A stretch of 64,000 bases of DNA from an uncultured Clostridium sp. (GTDB taxonomy: Bacteria > Bacillota > Clostridia > Clostridiales > Clostridiaceae), in contig URGW01000010.1 of the NCBI GenBank assembly GCA_900547475.1, forward strand, positions 23,192-87,191. The letters run 5' to 3'. Positions 17,840 through 26,475 of this stretch are shown one piece after another; position 1 is the stretch's first letter; each line of letters opens with the position of its first letter. The notes under the pieces are model-generated. The model had not been told where the DNA came from. It worked only from the letters and a program-made list of their open reading frames with translations, and made no database searches. Both the position numbers and the translations under genes were made by a program.

Positions 17840-18148
17840 ATGTCAAAACAAAAAATAAGAATCAGATTAAAGGCTTTTGATCACACTATATTAGATCAAT
17901 CTGCTGAAAAAATCGTTGAAACAGCTAAATCAACAGGAGCTAAGGTTGCAGGTCCAGTACCACTACCTACTGAAAAAGATGTTGTTACAATATTAAGAGC
18001 TGTTCATAAGTACAAAGATTCAAGAGAACAATTCGAAATCAGAACACACAAGAGATTAATCGACATCGTTAATCCATCACCAAAGACTGTTGATGCATTA
18101 ATGAGATTAAACTTACCTGCTGGTGTAGATATCGAAATAAAGCTATAA
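17840..18148 (+). CDS. rpsJ: 30S ribosomal protein S10 (NusE)
   Basis: S10 is a 30S head protein and, as NusE, a partner of NusB and NusG in transcription. The start is ATG 17840, after AAAGGAGGG, giving MSKQKIRIRLKAFDHTILDQ and 102 residues, the standard length. A longer in-frame reading from 17789 would add a non-conserved extension and is rejected. The C-terminal part ends LPAGVDIEIKL as in relatives. It is the first gene of the S10 cluster. Confidence 0.97.
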   Translation: MSKQKIRIRLKAFDHTILDQSAEKIVETAKSTGAKVAGPVPLPTEKDVVTILRAVHKYKDSREQFEIRTHKRLIDIVNPSPKTVDALMRLNLPAGVDIEIKL

Positions 18149-18228
18149 TAGCTTAACTATTAAATAAACAGTTTGAACGGTTATGATTGCAAAAGTAATC
18201 CGCTAATACGTTTAGGAGGTGTAAATAC

Positions 18229-18858
18229 ATGAAAAAAGCTATAATCGGTAAGAAAATAGGAATGACTCAAATTTTTGATGAAAATGGAAAGGTAGTTCCT
18301 GTAACTGTAGTAGAAGCTGGACCATGTGTTGTTGTTCAAAAGAAGACTATCGAAAAGGATGGTTATGAAGCAATACAAGTTGGTTTCGGTGAAATAAGAG
18401 AAAAATTAGTTAATAAGCCAAGAAAAGGACACTTTGCTAAGGCTGGAGTATCTTTAAGAAGAACATTAAAAGAGTTCAGATTAGAAGATTGCAGCGCTTA
18501 CGAAGTAGGTCAAGAAATCAAAGCTGATATATTCGCAGCTGGAGATAAGATTGACGTTTCAGGAGTTTCTAAAGGTAAGGGATTCCAAGGTGTTATTAAG
18601 AGATGGAATGCAAACAGAGGGCCAATGTCACACGGTTCTAAGTTCCACAGAGCAGTAGGTTCAATGGGAGCTTCTTCTGATCCATCAAGAACATTCAAGA
18701 ACAAGAACATGCCAGGTCACATGGGAGCTGTTAACACTACAGTATTAAACTTAGAAGTTGTTAAAGTAATAGCTGAAAAGAACTTAATATTAGTTAAGGG
18801 TGGTATCCCAGGTGCTAATAAGAGCACAGTTGTAATAAGAAACGCTGTTAAAGCTTAA
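18229..18858 (+). CDS. rplC: 50S ribosomal protein L3
   Basis: L3 is an early assembly protein that reaches the peptidyl-transferase centre. The 209-residue product starts MKKAIIGKKIGMTQIFDENG, the family N-terminus. The loop with GKGFQGVIKRW and RGPMSHGSKFHRAVGS at about residues 118-145 is the extension that enters 23S rRNA. GTTTAGGAGGTG precedes the ATG. The 80-base gap after rpsJ holds only short weak stems. Confidence 0.98.
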   Translation: MKKAIIGKKIGMTQIFDENGKVVPVTVVEAGPCVVVQKKTIEKDGYEAIQVGFGEIREKLVNKPRKGHFAKAGVSLRRTLKEFRLEDCSAYEVGQEIKADIFAAGDKIDVSGVSKGKGFQGVIKRWNANRGPMSHGSKFHRAVGSMGASSDPSRTFKNKNMPGHMGAVNTTVLNLEVVKVIAEKNLILVKGGIPGANKSTVVIRNAVKA

Positions 18859-18882
18859 TTTCTTTAGAAAGGAGGAGACAGA

Positions 18883-19503
18883 ATGCCTACAGTAGGATTA
18901 TTTAACAAAGAAGGAAATAAGATTGAAGATATTCAATTAAATGATAAAGTATTCGCTGTTGAAGTGAATGCAGATGCTATGCATCAAGTAGTTGTTGCAT
19001 TATTAGCTAACAAGAGACAAGGAACTCAATCAGCTAAGACTAGAGCTGAGGTTAGAGGGGGCGGAATCAAGCCTTGGAGACAAAAGGGAACTGGTAGAGC
19101 TAGACAAGGATCAATCAGAGCACCACAATGGATCAAAGGTGGAGTTGTATTCGCACCAAAGCCAAGAGATTACAGAATGTCAATACCAAAATCAATGAGA
19201 AGAGTTGCTATGTTATCAGCATTAACTAGCAAAGTTCAAAATGATGAAATGGTAGTATTAGATAGCTTAACATTAGAAGCTCCTAAGACTAAGGAAATTG
19301 TTAAAATGTTAAATGCTTTCAATGCTAAGAAGACATTAATCGTTACTGCTGAAGCAAACGAAACAGTTTACAAATCAGCTAGAAATATAGAAGGAGTAGC
19401 AGTACTTCCAGTTAACAACATCAACGTTTATGATTTATTAAAATACTCAAAAGTAATCATGACTAAGGATGCTGTATCAAAGATTGAGGAGGTGTACGCA
19501 TAA
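18883..19503 (+). CDS. rplD: 50S ribosomal protein L4
   Basis: L4 lines the exit-tunnel constriction and is the known autoregulator of S10 operons in E. coli. The 206-residue product carries the tunnel loop with EVRGGGIKPWRQKGTGRARQ at about residues 56-75. The globular C-terminal part ends KYSKVIMTKDAVSKIEEV. AAAGGAGGAG precedes ATG 18883. Its stop overlaps the rplW start by one base. Confidence 0.98.
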   Translation: MPTVGLFNKEGNKIEDIQLNDKVFAVEVNADAMHQVVVALLANKRQGTQSAKTRAEVRGGGIKPWRQKGTGRARQGSIRAPQWIKGGVVFAPKPRDYRMSIPKSMRRVAMLSALTSKVQNDEMVVLDSLTLEAPKTKEIVKMLNAFNAKKTLIVTAEANETVYKSARNIEGVAVLPVNNINVYDLLKYSKVIMTKDAVSKIEEVYA

Positions 19504-19799
19504 TGAAGTTAACAAGCCACGATATAATCAGAAAACCAGTTATAACTGAAAAGTCAATGGCTGCAATGGCAGAAAAGAAGTACACTTTCATAGTTCATAT
19601 GAGCGCTAACAAAGTTCAAATAAAGAAAGCGGTTGAAGAAGTTTTCGGCGTTAAAGTTGAAAAAGTTCAAACAATAAGAACTATGGGAAAAACTAAGAGA
19701 ATGGGCGTACATGTTGGTAAGAGAGCTGACCAAAAGAAAGCTATAATCACATTAGCTCAAGATAGCAAAGGTATTGAATTCTTCGAAGGAATGCAATAA
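19503..19799 (+). CDS. rplW: 50S ribosomal protein L23
   Basis: L23 sits at the tunnel exit and docks trigger factor and SRP. The 98-residue product has IIRKPVITEKSMAAM at the start and FGVKVEKVQTIRTMGKTKRM near residue 50. The start ATG shares its A with the rplD stop TAA, and an AGGAGGTG lies just upstream inside rplD, so translation is coupled. Confidence 0.97.
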   Translation: MKLTSHDIIRKPVITEKSMAAMAEKKYTFIVHMSANKVQIKKAVEEVFGVKVEKVQTIRTMGKTKRMGVHVGKRADQKKAIITLAQDSKGIEFFEGMQ

Positions 19800-19857
19800 T
19801 ATCAAAGCGAAGTATTGGTAAAAATACCAGATAAGCTTAAAGAAGGAGGGAATTAGC

Positions 19858-20691
19858 ATGGCAGTTAAAAAGTTTAGACCTACTACACCATCAAGAAGAC
19901 AAATGACAATGGCAAGTTTTGAAGAAATAACTACAAACAGCCCAGAGAAATCACTTCTTGTTTCTTTAAAGAAAACTGGTGGTAGAAATGCTCAAGGTAA
20001 AATAACTGTAAGACACCACGGTGGTGGAGCTAAGAGAAAATACAGAATAATAGATTTCAAGAGAAATAAGGATGGTATTCCAGCAAAAGTTGCTACAATA
20101 GAATACGATCCAAACAGAACAGCATACATTGCTTTAGTAGTATATGCTGATGGTGAAAAGAGATACATTCTTGCACCAGTAGGATTAAAAGTTGGAGATA
20201 CAATCGTATCTGGACCAGAAGCTGATATCAAAGTTGGTAATGCAAAAGCATTAAAAGATATGCCAGTTGGTACAGTTGTTCACAACATAGAATTACAAGC
20301 TGGTAAAGGTGGCCAAATGGTTAGATCAGCAGGTACTTCTGCTCAATTAATGGCTAAAGAAGGTAACTATGCAACATTAAGATTACCTTCAGGTGAAATG
20401 AGATATGTAAGAATCGAATGTAGAGCTACAATCGGTACAGTTTCTAATACTACTAACGATATCATCAACATTGGTAAAGCTGGTAGAAAGAGACACATGG
20501 GATGGAGACCTACAGTTAGAGGTTCTGTAATGAACCCTTGCGATCACCCTCACGGTGGTGGTGAAGGTAGATCACCAATCGGTAGACCAAGTCCAGTTAC
20601 TCCATGGGGTAAACCAGCACTTGGATACAAGACTAGAAAGAATAAGAAGTATTCTGATAGATTCATAATAAAGAGAAGAAATAGTAAGTAA
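19858..20691 (+). CDS. rplB: 50S ribosomal protein L2
   Basis: L2 bridges the subunits and supports peptidyl transfer. The 277-residue product has the conserved GGGAKRKYRIIDFKR near residue 51 and the C-terminal loop MNPCDHPHGGGEGRSPIGR near residue 223, whose histidine is conserved in peptidyl transferase. ATG 19858 follows GAAGGAGGG. A 9-bp stem-loop lies in the spacer that follows. Confidence 0.98.
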   Translation: MAVKKFRPTTPSRRQMTMASFEEITTNSPEKSLLVSLKKTGGRNAQGKITVRHHGGGAKRKYRIIDFKRNKDGIPAKVATIEYDPNRTAYIALVVYADGEKRYILAPVGLKVGDTIVSGPEADIKVGNAKALKDMPVGTVVHNIELQAGKGGQMVRSAGTSAQLMAKEGNYATLRLPSGEMRYVRIECRATIGTVSNTTNDIINIGKAGRKRHMGWRPTVRGSVMNPCDHPHGGGEGRSPIGRPSPVTPWGKPALGYKTRKNKKYSDRFIIKRRNSK

Positions 20692-20692
20692 T

Positions 20693-20729
20693 TGAAGAGA
20701 AATTAATTCTCTTCAGGCTTACTGGGCCT
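20693..20729 (+). other. Stem-loops between rplB and rpsS
   Basis: TGAAGAGAA at 20693-20701 pairs with TTCTCTTCA at 20707-20715, followed by a small AGGC/GCCT stem. No T tract follows, so RNA processing or mRNA stabilisation is as likely as termination. Confidence 0.4.
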
Positions 20730-20756
20730 AGAGATTATGAAGGGAGGCAAATTATA

Positions 20757-21041
20757 GTGAGTAGATCAATAAAAAAGGGACCTTTCGTACATGAAGGACT
20801 TTTAAAGAAGATAGAAGAAATGAATGCTAATGGTGAAAATAAGGTTGTTAAGACTTGGTCAAGATCATCAACAATTTTCCCACAAATGATTGGTCATACA
20901 ATCGCTGTTCATGATGGTAGAAAACACGTTCCAGTATATGTGAGCGAAGATATGGTAGGACACAAATTAGGAGAATTTGCTCTTACTAGAACATACAGAG
21001 GACACGATTACGACGAAAAAGCATCAAGAAAAAGAAAGTAA
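20757..21041 (+). CDS. rpsS: 30S ribosomal protein S19
   Basis: S19 lies in the 30S head next to S13 and contacts A-site tRNA. The 94-residue product starts at GTG 20757 after AGGGAGGC and reads MSRSIKKGPFVHEGLLKK. The conserved GHKLGEFALTRTYRGH is near residue 69. The next gene starts 21 bases after its stop. Confidence 0.97.
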   Translation: MSRSIKKGPFVHEGLLKKIEEMNANGENKVVKTWSRSSTIFPQMIGHTIAVHDGRKHVPVYVSEDMVGHKLGEFALTRTYRGHDYDEKASRKRK

Positions 21042-21062
21042 TCTGGGAAAGGAGGAACACCA

Positions 21063-21398
21063 ATGGAAGCTAGAGCTATAGCTAAATATGTTAGAATGTC
21101 TCCAATGAAAGTAGGAGTTGTTCTTGATTTAATAAGAGGAAAAAACGTTAACGAGGCTTTCGCTATATTACAATACACTCCAAAAGATGCTGCAGTTGTT
21201 ATAAACAAAGTTTTAAAATCAGCTGTTGCAAATGCAGAGAACAATCATGACTTAAATGTTGAAAACTTATATGTTGCTGAAACATTCGTAGGTGCTGGTC
21301 CAACTTTAAAGAGATTCAGACCAATGGACCACGGAAAAGCGTTCAGAATCAATAAGAGAACAAGTCATATAACAGTAGTAGTTAAAGAAAGAGCTTAG
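21063..21398 (+). CDS. rplV: 50S ribosomal protein L22
   Basis: L22 lines the exit tunnel and its hairpin loop is a site of macrolide effects. The 111-residue product has ARAIAKYVRMSPMKVGVVLD at the start and a tunnel hairpin near residues 80-100 (VGAGPTLKRFRPMDHGKAFR). The C-terminus is typical (HITVVVKERA). GAAAGGAGGA precedes the ATG. Confidence 0.97.
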   Translation: MEARAIAKYVRMSPMKVGVVLDLIRGKNVNEAFAILQYTPKDAAVVINKVLKSAVANAENNHDLNVENLYVAETFVGAGPTLKRFRPMDHGKAFRINKRTSHITVVVKERA

Positions 21399-21418
21399 TA
21401 AGAAGGAGGGAAAAACAA

Positions 21419-22087
21419 GTGGGTCAAAAAGTACATCCTCACGGACTTAGAGTTGGAGTTATCAAAGGTTGGGATGCAAAATGGTATGCTGATAAGAGAA
21501 CATTTGCAGATAACTTAATCGAAGATAACAAAATAAGAGAATTCGTAAAGAAAGAACTTTTCTCAGCTGGTATAGCTAAGATTGAAATCGAAAGATCAGC
21601 TAAAAGAGTTAAGTTAAATATATATACTGCTAAACCAGGTGTTGTTATCGGTAAAGGTGGTGCAGGAATCGAAGCTTTAAAAGCTAAGGTTGCTAAATTA
21701 GTAAACGGAAAGAACATTTTAATAAACATAGTTGAAGTTAAGAATGCTGAAGCAAACGCTCAATTAGTTGCTGAAAACATTGCTGCTCAATTAGAAAAAA
21801 GAGTTTCTTTCAGAAGAGCTATGAAACAAAGCATCCAAAGAGCTATGAAATTAGGAGCTAAGGGTGTTAAAACAGCTTGTTCAGGAAGATTAGGCGGAGC
21901 TGAAATCGCTAGAACTGAACAATATCATGAAGGAACAATTCCACTACAAACATTAAGAGCTGATATCGATTATGGATTTGCTGAAGCAGATACAACATAC
22001 GGTAAAATCGGAGTTAAAGTTTGGGTTTATAATGGAGAAGTTCTTCCAACTAAAAAAGTTGAAAAGAAGGAAGAAGTTAACGCGTAA
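21419..22087 (+). CDS. rpsC: 30S ribosomal protein S3
   Basis: S3 helps form the mRNA entry channel and its unwinding activity. The 222-residue product starts at GTG 21419, seven bases after GAAGGAGGG, and reads MGQKVHPHGLRVGVIKGWDA. A KH domain with PGVVIGKGGAGIEALK is near residue 75. The C-terminal domain has SGRLGGAEIARTEQYHEGTI near residue 156. Confidence 0.98.
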   Translation: MGQKVHPHGLRVGVIKGWDAKWYADKRTFADNLIEDNKIREFVKKELFSAGIAKIEIERSAKRVKLNIYTAKPGVVIGKGGAGIEALKAKVAKLVNGKNILINIVEVKNAEANAQLVAENIAAQLEKRVSFRRAMKQSIQRAMKLGAKGVKTACSGRLGGAEIARTEQYHEGTIPLQTLRADIDYGFAEADTTYGKIGVKVWVYNGEVLPTKKVEKKEEVNA

Positions 22088-22105
22088 GAAAGGAGGAATA
22101 TAATC

Positions 22106-22540
22106 ATGTTAATGCCTAAAAGAGTTAAGCATCGTAAGGTACAACGTGGTAGAATGAAAGGAAAAGCTACTAGAGGTAATTTCCTTGCATACGGAGATTT
22201 TGGTATCCAAGCGCAAACTTGTGGATGGATAACAAGTAACCAAATAGAATCTGCCAGAATAGCAATTAACAGATACATTAGAAGAGGAGGAAAACTTTGG
22301 ATAAAAGTATTCCCAGATAAGCCAGTTACTGAAAAACCAGCTGAAACAAGAATGGGTTCTGGTAAAGGTTCACCAGAATACTGGGTAGCTGTAGTTAAAC
22401 CTGGTAGAGTATTATTCGAATTATCAGGAGTTAACGAAGAAGTTGCAAGAGAAGCAATGAGACTTGCATCACACAAACTTCCTGTAAAGTGTAAATTCGT
22501 TACAAGAAGAGATTTTGAGGAAATGGGTGGTGAAGAATAA
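22106..22540 (+). CDS. rplP: 50S ribosomal protein L16
   Basis: L16 organises the A-site region of the 50S subunit. The 144-residue product reads MLMPKRVKHRKVQRGRMKGK and has RMGSGKGSPEYWVAVVKPGR near residue 80, as in the family. AAAGGAGGA precedes ATG 22106. Its stop overlaps the rpmC start, so the two genes are coupled. Confidence 0.98.
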   Translation: MLMPKRVKHRKVQRGRMKGKATRGNFLAYGDFGIQAQTCGWITSNQIESARIAINRYIRRGGKLWIKVFPDKPVTEKPAETRMGSGKGSPEYWVAVVKPGRVLFELSGVNEEVAREAMRLASHKLPVKCKFVTRRDFEEMGGEE

Positions 22541-22752
22541 TGAAGGCTAGAGAATTAAAAGATTTAAGAGCAAATAATCCTCAAGATTTAGTTGCTAAAT
22601 TAGGAGAATTAAAAGCTGAATTATTCAACTTAAGATTCCAATTAGCTACAGGACAATTAGAAAATCCTATGAGAATAAGAGAAGTAAAGAAATCTATAGC
22701 CCAAATCAAAACCATCATTAGAGAAGAAGAGATCAGGGCATTTGAACAGTAA
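22540..22752 (+). CDS. rpmC: 50S ribosomal protein L29
   Basis: L29 is a small two-helix protein at the tunnel exit, beside L23. The 70-residue product has ELKAELFNLRFQLATGQLEN near residues 26-45 and IREVKKSIAQIKTI after it. Its ATG shares the A of the rplP stop TAA. A GGAAATGGGTGG stretch inside rplP is the likely ribosome binding site. Confidence 0.96.
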   Translation: MKARELKDLRANNPQDLVAKLGELKAELFNLRFQLATGQLENPMRIREVKKSIAQIKTIIREEEIRAFEQ

Positions 22753-22774
22753 ATCTGGAAGGAGGTAGCCCCTA

Positions 22775-23029
22775 ATGGAAAGAGGATTAAGAAAGAAGAA
22801 AATCGGTAGAGTTGTTTCTGATAAAATGGATAAAACTATCGTAGTTGCTGTTGAAACTAAGGTAAGACATCCACTATACGGAAAAACTATGAACAGAACT
22901 ACTAAATTCAAGGCTCATGATGAAAATAATGAAGCTAACATGAATGATAGAGTATTAATAATGGAAACTAGACCATTATCTAAAGATAAGAGATGGAGAC
23001 TTGTTGAAATAGTTGAAAGAGCTAAATAA
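22775..23029 (+). CDS. rpsQ: 30S ribosomal protein S17
   Basis: S17 is an OB-fold primary binder of 16S rRNA. The 84-residue product has the conserved GRVVSDKMDKTIVVAVETKV near residues 11-30 and ETRPLSKDKRWRLVEI near the C-terminus. AAGGAGGTAG precedes ATG 22775. It lies between rpmC and rplN as in most bacteria. Confidence 0.97.
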   Translation: MERGLRKKKIGRVVSDKMDKTIVVAVETKVRHPLYGKTMNRTTKFKAHDENNEANMNDRVLIMETRPLSKDKRWRLVEIVERAK

Positions 23030-23061
23030 GCTTTTAAAGACTGAAAGGAGGGTAAATTTCA

Positions 23062-23430
23062 ATGATACAACAACAAACCTTATTAAAGGTAGCAGATAAC
23101 TCAGGTGCAAAAGAAATCATGTGTATCAGAGTTTTAGGCGGATCAAAGAGAAAGTTCGGTAACATTGGAGATGTAATAGTAGCTAGCGTTAAAAGTGCAA
23201 CACCAGGCGGAGTTGTTAAAAAAGGTGACGTTGTAAAAGCTGTTATTGTTAGATCAGTAAGAGGATTAAGAAGAGCTGACGGTTCATACATCAAATTCGA
23301 TGAGAACGCTGCTGTTATAATAAAAGAAGATAAGCAACCAAGAGGAACTCGTATCTTCGGACCAGTTGCTAGGGAGCTAAGAGATAAAGAATTTAACAAA
23401 ATATTATCATTAGCACCAGAAGTTCTATAA
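23062..23430 (+). CDS. rplN: 50S ribosomal protein L14
   Basis: L14 forms an intersubunit bridge and the site where the silencing factor RsfS binds. The 122-residue product begins MIQQQTLLKVADNSGAKEIM and has AVIVRSVRGLRRADGSYIKF near residue 60. The C-terminus FNKILSLAPEVL is typical. GAAAGGAGGG precedes the ATG, and rplX follows at once. Confidence 0.98.
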   Translation: MIQQQTLLKVADNSGAKEIMCIRVLGGSKRKFGNIGDVIVASVKSATPGGVVKKGDVVKAVIVRSVRGLRRADGSYIKFDENAAVIIKEDKQPRGTRIFGPVARELRDKEFNKILSLAPEVL

Positions 23431-23447
23431 TAGAGGAGGTGGCTAAT

Positions 23448-23762
23448 TTGAAGTTACACGTTAAAAAGAACGACACAGTAGTAGTTATTTCTGGTAAAGA
23501 TGCTGGAAAGACTGGTGAAGTTTTAAAGGTATACCCAAAAACAGGAAAAGTTCTTGTTCAAGGAGTTAACATAGTAAAGAAACACCAAAAGCCAACTAGA
23601 GCAAACGCTCAAGGTGGAATAATAGAAAAAGAAGGAGCTATATACAGCTCAAAAGTTATGTTATACTGCACAAAATGCAAAAATGCTACAAGAATTAGCA
23701 GTAAAATCTTAGAAGATGGTACTAAGGTTAGAGTTTGTAAGAAGTGTGGAGAAACATTCTAA
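23448..23762 (+). CDS. rplX: 50S ribosomal protein L24
   Basis: L24 starts 50S assembly near the tunnel exit. The start is TTG 23448, eight bases after GAGGAGG; the in-frame GTG at 23439 overlaps that site and is rejected. The 104-residue product begins MKLHVKKNDTVVVISGKDAG, a KOW motif. Its C-terminal part has two Cys pairs (YCTKCKN and VCKKCGE), a possible zinc ribbon. Confidence 0.94.
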   Translation: MKLHVKKNDTVVVISGKDAGKTGEVLKVYPKTGKVLVQGVNIVKKHQKPTRANAQGGIIEKEGAIYSSKVMLYCTKCKNATRISSKILEDGTKVRVCKKCGETF

Positions 23763-23784
23763 AATCTGAAAGGAGGTACTAATT

Positions 23785-24327
23785 ATGACACCAAGACTTC
23801 AAGAGAAGTACACAAATGAAGTAATTCAAGCTATGACAGAAAAGTTCGGATACAAAAACATAATGGAAGTTCCAAAGCTTGAAAAAATCGTTATAAATAT
23901 GGGAGTTGGAGAAGCTAAAGATAACCAAAAGGTTTTAGAATCTGCGGTTGCTGATTTACAACTTATCTCAGGACAAAAGCCAATCTTAACTAGAGCAAAG
24001 AAATCAGTTGCTAACTTTAAGATAAGAGAGAACATGGCATTAGGATGTAAAGTTACATTAAGAGGAGCAAAGATGTTTGAATTTGCTGATAAGCTAATGT
24101 CTATAGCTCTTCCAAGAGTTAGAGACTTCAGAGGGGTTTCTGATAGAGCATTTGATGGAAGAGGAAATTATTCTTTAGGAATTAAAGAACAATTAATATT
24201 CCCAGAAATAGAATACGATAAGATCGATAAGGTTAGAGGAATGGATATCATCTTCGTTACAACTGCAAAAACTGACGAAGAAGCAAGAGAATTATTAAGA
24301 TTCCTTGGAATGCCATTCGCTCAATAA
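23785..24327 (+). CDS. rplE: 50S ribosomal protein L5
   Basis: L5 binds 5S rRNA and makes a bridge to S13. The 180-residue product begins MTPRLQEKYTNEVIQAMTEK and has RGVSDRAFDGRGNYSLGIKE near residues 115-134. It ends REAR-type: EEARELLRFLGMPFAQ. GAAAGGAGGT precedes ATG 23785. rpsN starts 15 bases downstream. Confidence 0.98.
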   Translation: MTPRLQEKYTNEVIQAMTEKFGYKNIMEVPKLEKIVINMGVGEAKDNQKVLESAVADLQLISGQKPILTRAKKSVANFKIRENMALGCKVTLRGAKMFEFADKLMSIALPRVRDFRGVSDRAFDGRGNYSLGIKEQLIFPEIEYDKIDKVRGMDIIFVTTAKTDEEARELLRFLGMPFAQ

Positions 24328-24342
24328 TAAGGAGGGAAAACT

Positions 24343-24528
24343 GTGGCACGTAAAGCTATTATTGAAAAGTGGAGCAAAGCTCCTAAATATAAAACAAGAG
24401 CTTATACAAGATGCAGAATATGTGGAAGACCACATGCAGTATTAAGAAAGTTTGGTATTTGCCGTATATGCTTTAGAGAACTTGCTTACAAAGGTGAAAT
24501 TCCTGGTTGTAAGAAGGCAAGCTGGTAA
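24343..24528 (+). CDS. rpsN: 30S ribosomal protein S14, zinc-binding type
   Basis: S14 is a late 30S assembly protein. This 61-residue product is the short zinc form, with the Cys pairs CRICGRPH and CRICFRE near residues 24, 27, 40 and 43. It starts at GTG 24343 after AAGGAGGG. The longer zinc-free paralogue found in some Firmicutes is not in the window. Confidence 0.96.
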   Translation: MARKAIIEKWSKAPKYKTRAYTRCRICGRPHAVLRKFGICRICFRELAYKGEIPGCKKASW

Positions 24529-24556
24529 ACCTAACGACTGAAAGGAGGCAAATTAA

Positions 24557-24955
24557 ATGGTTATGACAGATCCTATCGCAGATTTACTAACTCGTATTAG
24601 AAATGCGAATGCTGTAAGACACGAAGTAGTAGAAGTTCCTTCTTCAAACGTAAAGAAGGCTGTTGCAAATATATTATTACAAGAGGGATACATCAAAAAT
24701 ATTGAAGAATACAATGACGGTGTTGTTCCAATGATGAGATTATCTCTTAAATACGGTTCTAACAAAGAAAGAGTTATAACTGGAATTAAGAGAATATCAA
24801 AGCCAGGTTTAAGAGTATACTGTAAGAAAGATGAAGTTCCAAGAGTTCTTAATGGATTAGGAATCGCTGTAATTTCAACTTCAAAAGGTATAGTTGTAGA
24901 CAGAGAAGCTAGAAAATTAGGCTTAGGTGGAGAAGTTGTTTGCTACGTTTGGTAG
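24557..24955 (+). CDS. rpsH: 30S ribosomal protein S8
   Basis: S8 binds the central domain of 16S rRNA and is the known feedback regulator of spc operons in E. coli. The 132-residue product begins MVMTDPIADLLTRIRNANAV; ATG 24557 lies eight bases after AGGAGG, while ATG 24563 would also give a normal protein. The C-terminus has GIAVISTSKGIVVDREARK and ends GGEVVCYVW. Confidence 0.97.
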   Translation: MVMTDPIADLLTRIRNANAVRHEVVEVPSSNVKKAVANILLQEGYIKNIEEYNDGVVPMMRLSLKYGSNKERVITGIKRISKPGLRVYCKKDEVPRVLNGLGIAVISTSKGIVVDREARKLGLGGEVVCYVW

Positions 24956-25020
24956 TAACTAATTTTGAAAATTAACTAGATTAACATATAGATCTAACAA
25001 GTAATACAGGAGGTGCGGTT

Positions 25021-25563
25021 ATGTCAAGAGTAGGTAGATTACCAATAGCTATCCCTGCTGGTGTTACAGTAACAGTTTCTGAAGAGAACGTTGTTACTGT
25101 AAAAGGACCTAAAGGGCAATTAGTTAAGGCTATGGACAAAGACATGAATATAGCAGTTGAAGACAACCAAGTTGTTGTTACAAGACCTAGTGACGTTAAA
25201 GAGCACAGAGCTCTTCACGGTTTAACTAGAGCATTAATCAACAACATGATCATAGGAGTTGAAAAGGGATACCAAAAGACTCTAGAATTAATCGGTGTTG
25301 GTTACAGAGCTCAATTACAAGGAAAGAAACTTGTAATGAACTTAGGATATTCACACCCAGTTGAAATAGAACCAGCTGAAGGAATTACTTTCGAAACTCC
25401 AGCAGCTACAAAGGTAGTTGTATCAGGAATCGATAAGCAATTAGTTGGTGCTGCTGCTGCTGATATCAGAAAGTGGAGAAAACCTGAACCATATAAGGGT
25501 AAAGGAATTAAGTTCGAAGGCGAAGTTATCAGACGTAAAGAAGGTAAAACTGGTAAGAAATAA
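25021..25563 (+). CDS. rplF: 50S ribosomal protein L6
   Basis: L6 lies near the factor-binding site. The 180-residue product has the two repeated L6 domains and the C-terminal signature YKGKGIKFEGEVIRRKEGKT. ATG 25021 follows CAGGAGGTG. A 65-base spacer after rpsH shows no strong structure. Confidence 0.97.
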   Translation: MSRVGRLPIAIPAGVTVTVSEENVVTVKGPKGQLVKAMDKDMNIAVEDNQVVVTRPSDVKEHRALHGLTRALINNMIIGVEKGYQKTLELIGVGYRAQLQGKKLVMNLGYSHPVEIEPAEGITFETPAATKVVVSGIDKQLVGAAAADIRKWRKPEPYKGKGIKFEGEVIRRKEGKTGKK

Positions 25564-25582
25564 TTAGGAAGGAGTGAACCTT

Positions 25583-25945
25583 ATGTTCAAGAAGGCAGAC
25601 AAAAAAGCAAGTAGAGCAAAGCGTCACCTTAGAGTACGTAAGAAAATTTCTGGTACTCCTGAAAGACCAAGACTTTCAGTTTACAGAAGTGAAAAAAATA
25701 TATATGCTCAAATCATAGATGATATAAATGCTGTTACTTTAGTATCTGCTTCAACATTAGATAAAGATGTTGACGTTAAAGTAGGCGGAAACAAAGAAGC
25801 TGCTAAATTAGTTGGTGAACTAGTTGCTAAGAGAGCTTTAGATAAAGGTATTACTGAAGTTGTATTCGACAGAGGTGGATACGTATATCACGGAAGAGTT
25901 CAAACATTAGCAGAAAGCGCTAGAGAAGCAGGCTTAAAATTCTAA
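25583..25945 (+). CDS. rplR: 50S ribosomal protein L18
   Basis: L18 binds 5S rRNA together with L5. ATG 25583 lies about ten bases after GGAAGGA; an in-frame GTG at 25574 would sit almost on that site and is rejected. The 120-residue product has RAKRHLRVRKKISGTPERPR near residue 12 and ends YHGRVQTLAESAREAGLKF, the family C-terminus. Confidence 0.96.
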   Translation: MFKKADKKASRAKRHLRVRKKISGTPERPRLSVYRSEKNIYAQIIDDINAVTLVSASTLDKDVDVKVGGNKEAAKLVGELVAKRALDKGITEVVFDRGGYVYHGRVQTLAESAREAGLKF

Positions 25946-25965
25946 TCAAACAAGGAGGGAAATCA

Positions 25966-26463
25966 ATGAGAATCGATCCTAGCACACTAGACCTTAAGGA
26001 AAAGGTTGTTTTTATAAACAGAGTTACTAAGGTTGTTAAGGGTGGTAGAAACTTCAGATTCAGCGCTTTAGTTGTTGTTGGTGATGAGAACGGACACGTA
26101 GGCGTAGGAATGGGTAAGTCAATCGAAATCCCAGAAGCAATTAAAAAAGGTATCGAAGACGCTAAGAAAAACATGGTTAGCGTTGCTATAGTTGGAACAA
26201 CAGTTCCTCATGAAATATATGGTAAGTTTGGAACTGGTAAAGTTTTAATCATGCCAGCTAAAGAAGGTACAGGAGTTATCGCTGGTGGACCAGCAAGAGC
26301 TGTACTTGAATTAGCAGGATTAAAGGACGTTAGAGCTAAGTCTTTAGGTTCAAACAATCCAAGAAACATGGTAAATGCTACAATCAACGGTTTAGCAAGC
26401 TTAAGAACAGCTGAAGATATAGCTAAGTTAAGAGGCAAAACTGTAGAAGAAATATTAGGTTAG
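25966..26463 (+). CDS. rpsE: 30S ribosomal protein S5
   Basis: S5 helps shape the decoding site and mRNA entry. The 165-residue product has VTKVVKGGRNFRFSALVVVG near residue 20 and the C-terminal signature KSLGSNNPRNMVNATINGL. The loop linked to spectinomycin in other bacteria (VTKVVKGGR) looks unaltered. CAAGGAGGG precedes ATG 25966. Confidence 0.98.
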   Translation: MRIDPSTLDLKEKVVFINRVTKVVKGGRNFRFSALVVVGDENGHVGVGMGKSIEIPEAIKKGIEDAKKNMVSVAIVGTTVPHEIYGKFGTGKVLIMPAKEGTGVIAGGPARAVLELAGLKDVRAKSLGSNNPRNMVNATINGLASLRTAEDIAKLRGKTVEEILG

Positions 26464-26475
26464 GAGGTATACGCA

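Noticed and set aside
22027..22476. 149-residue minus-strand frame over rplP
   Set aside because: Shadow frame of rpsC and rplP, with no start signal or family motif.
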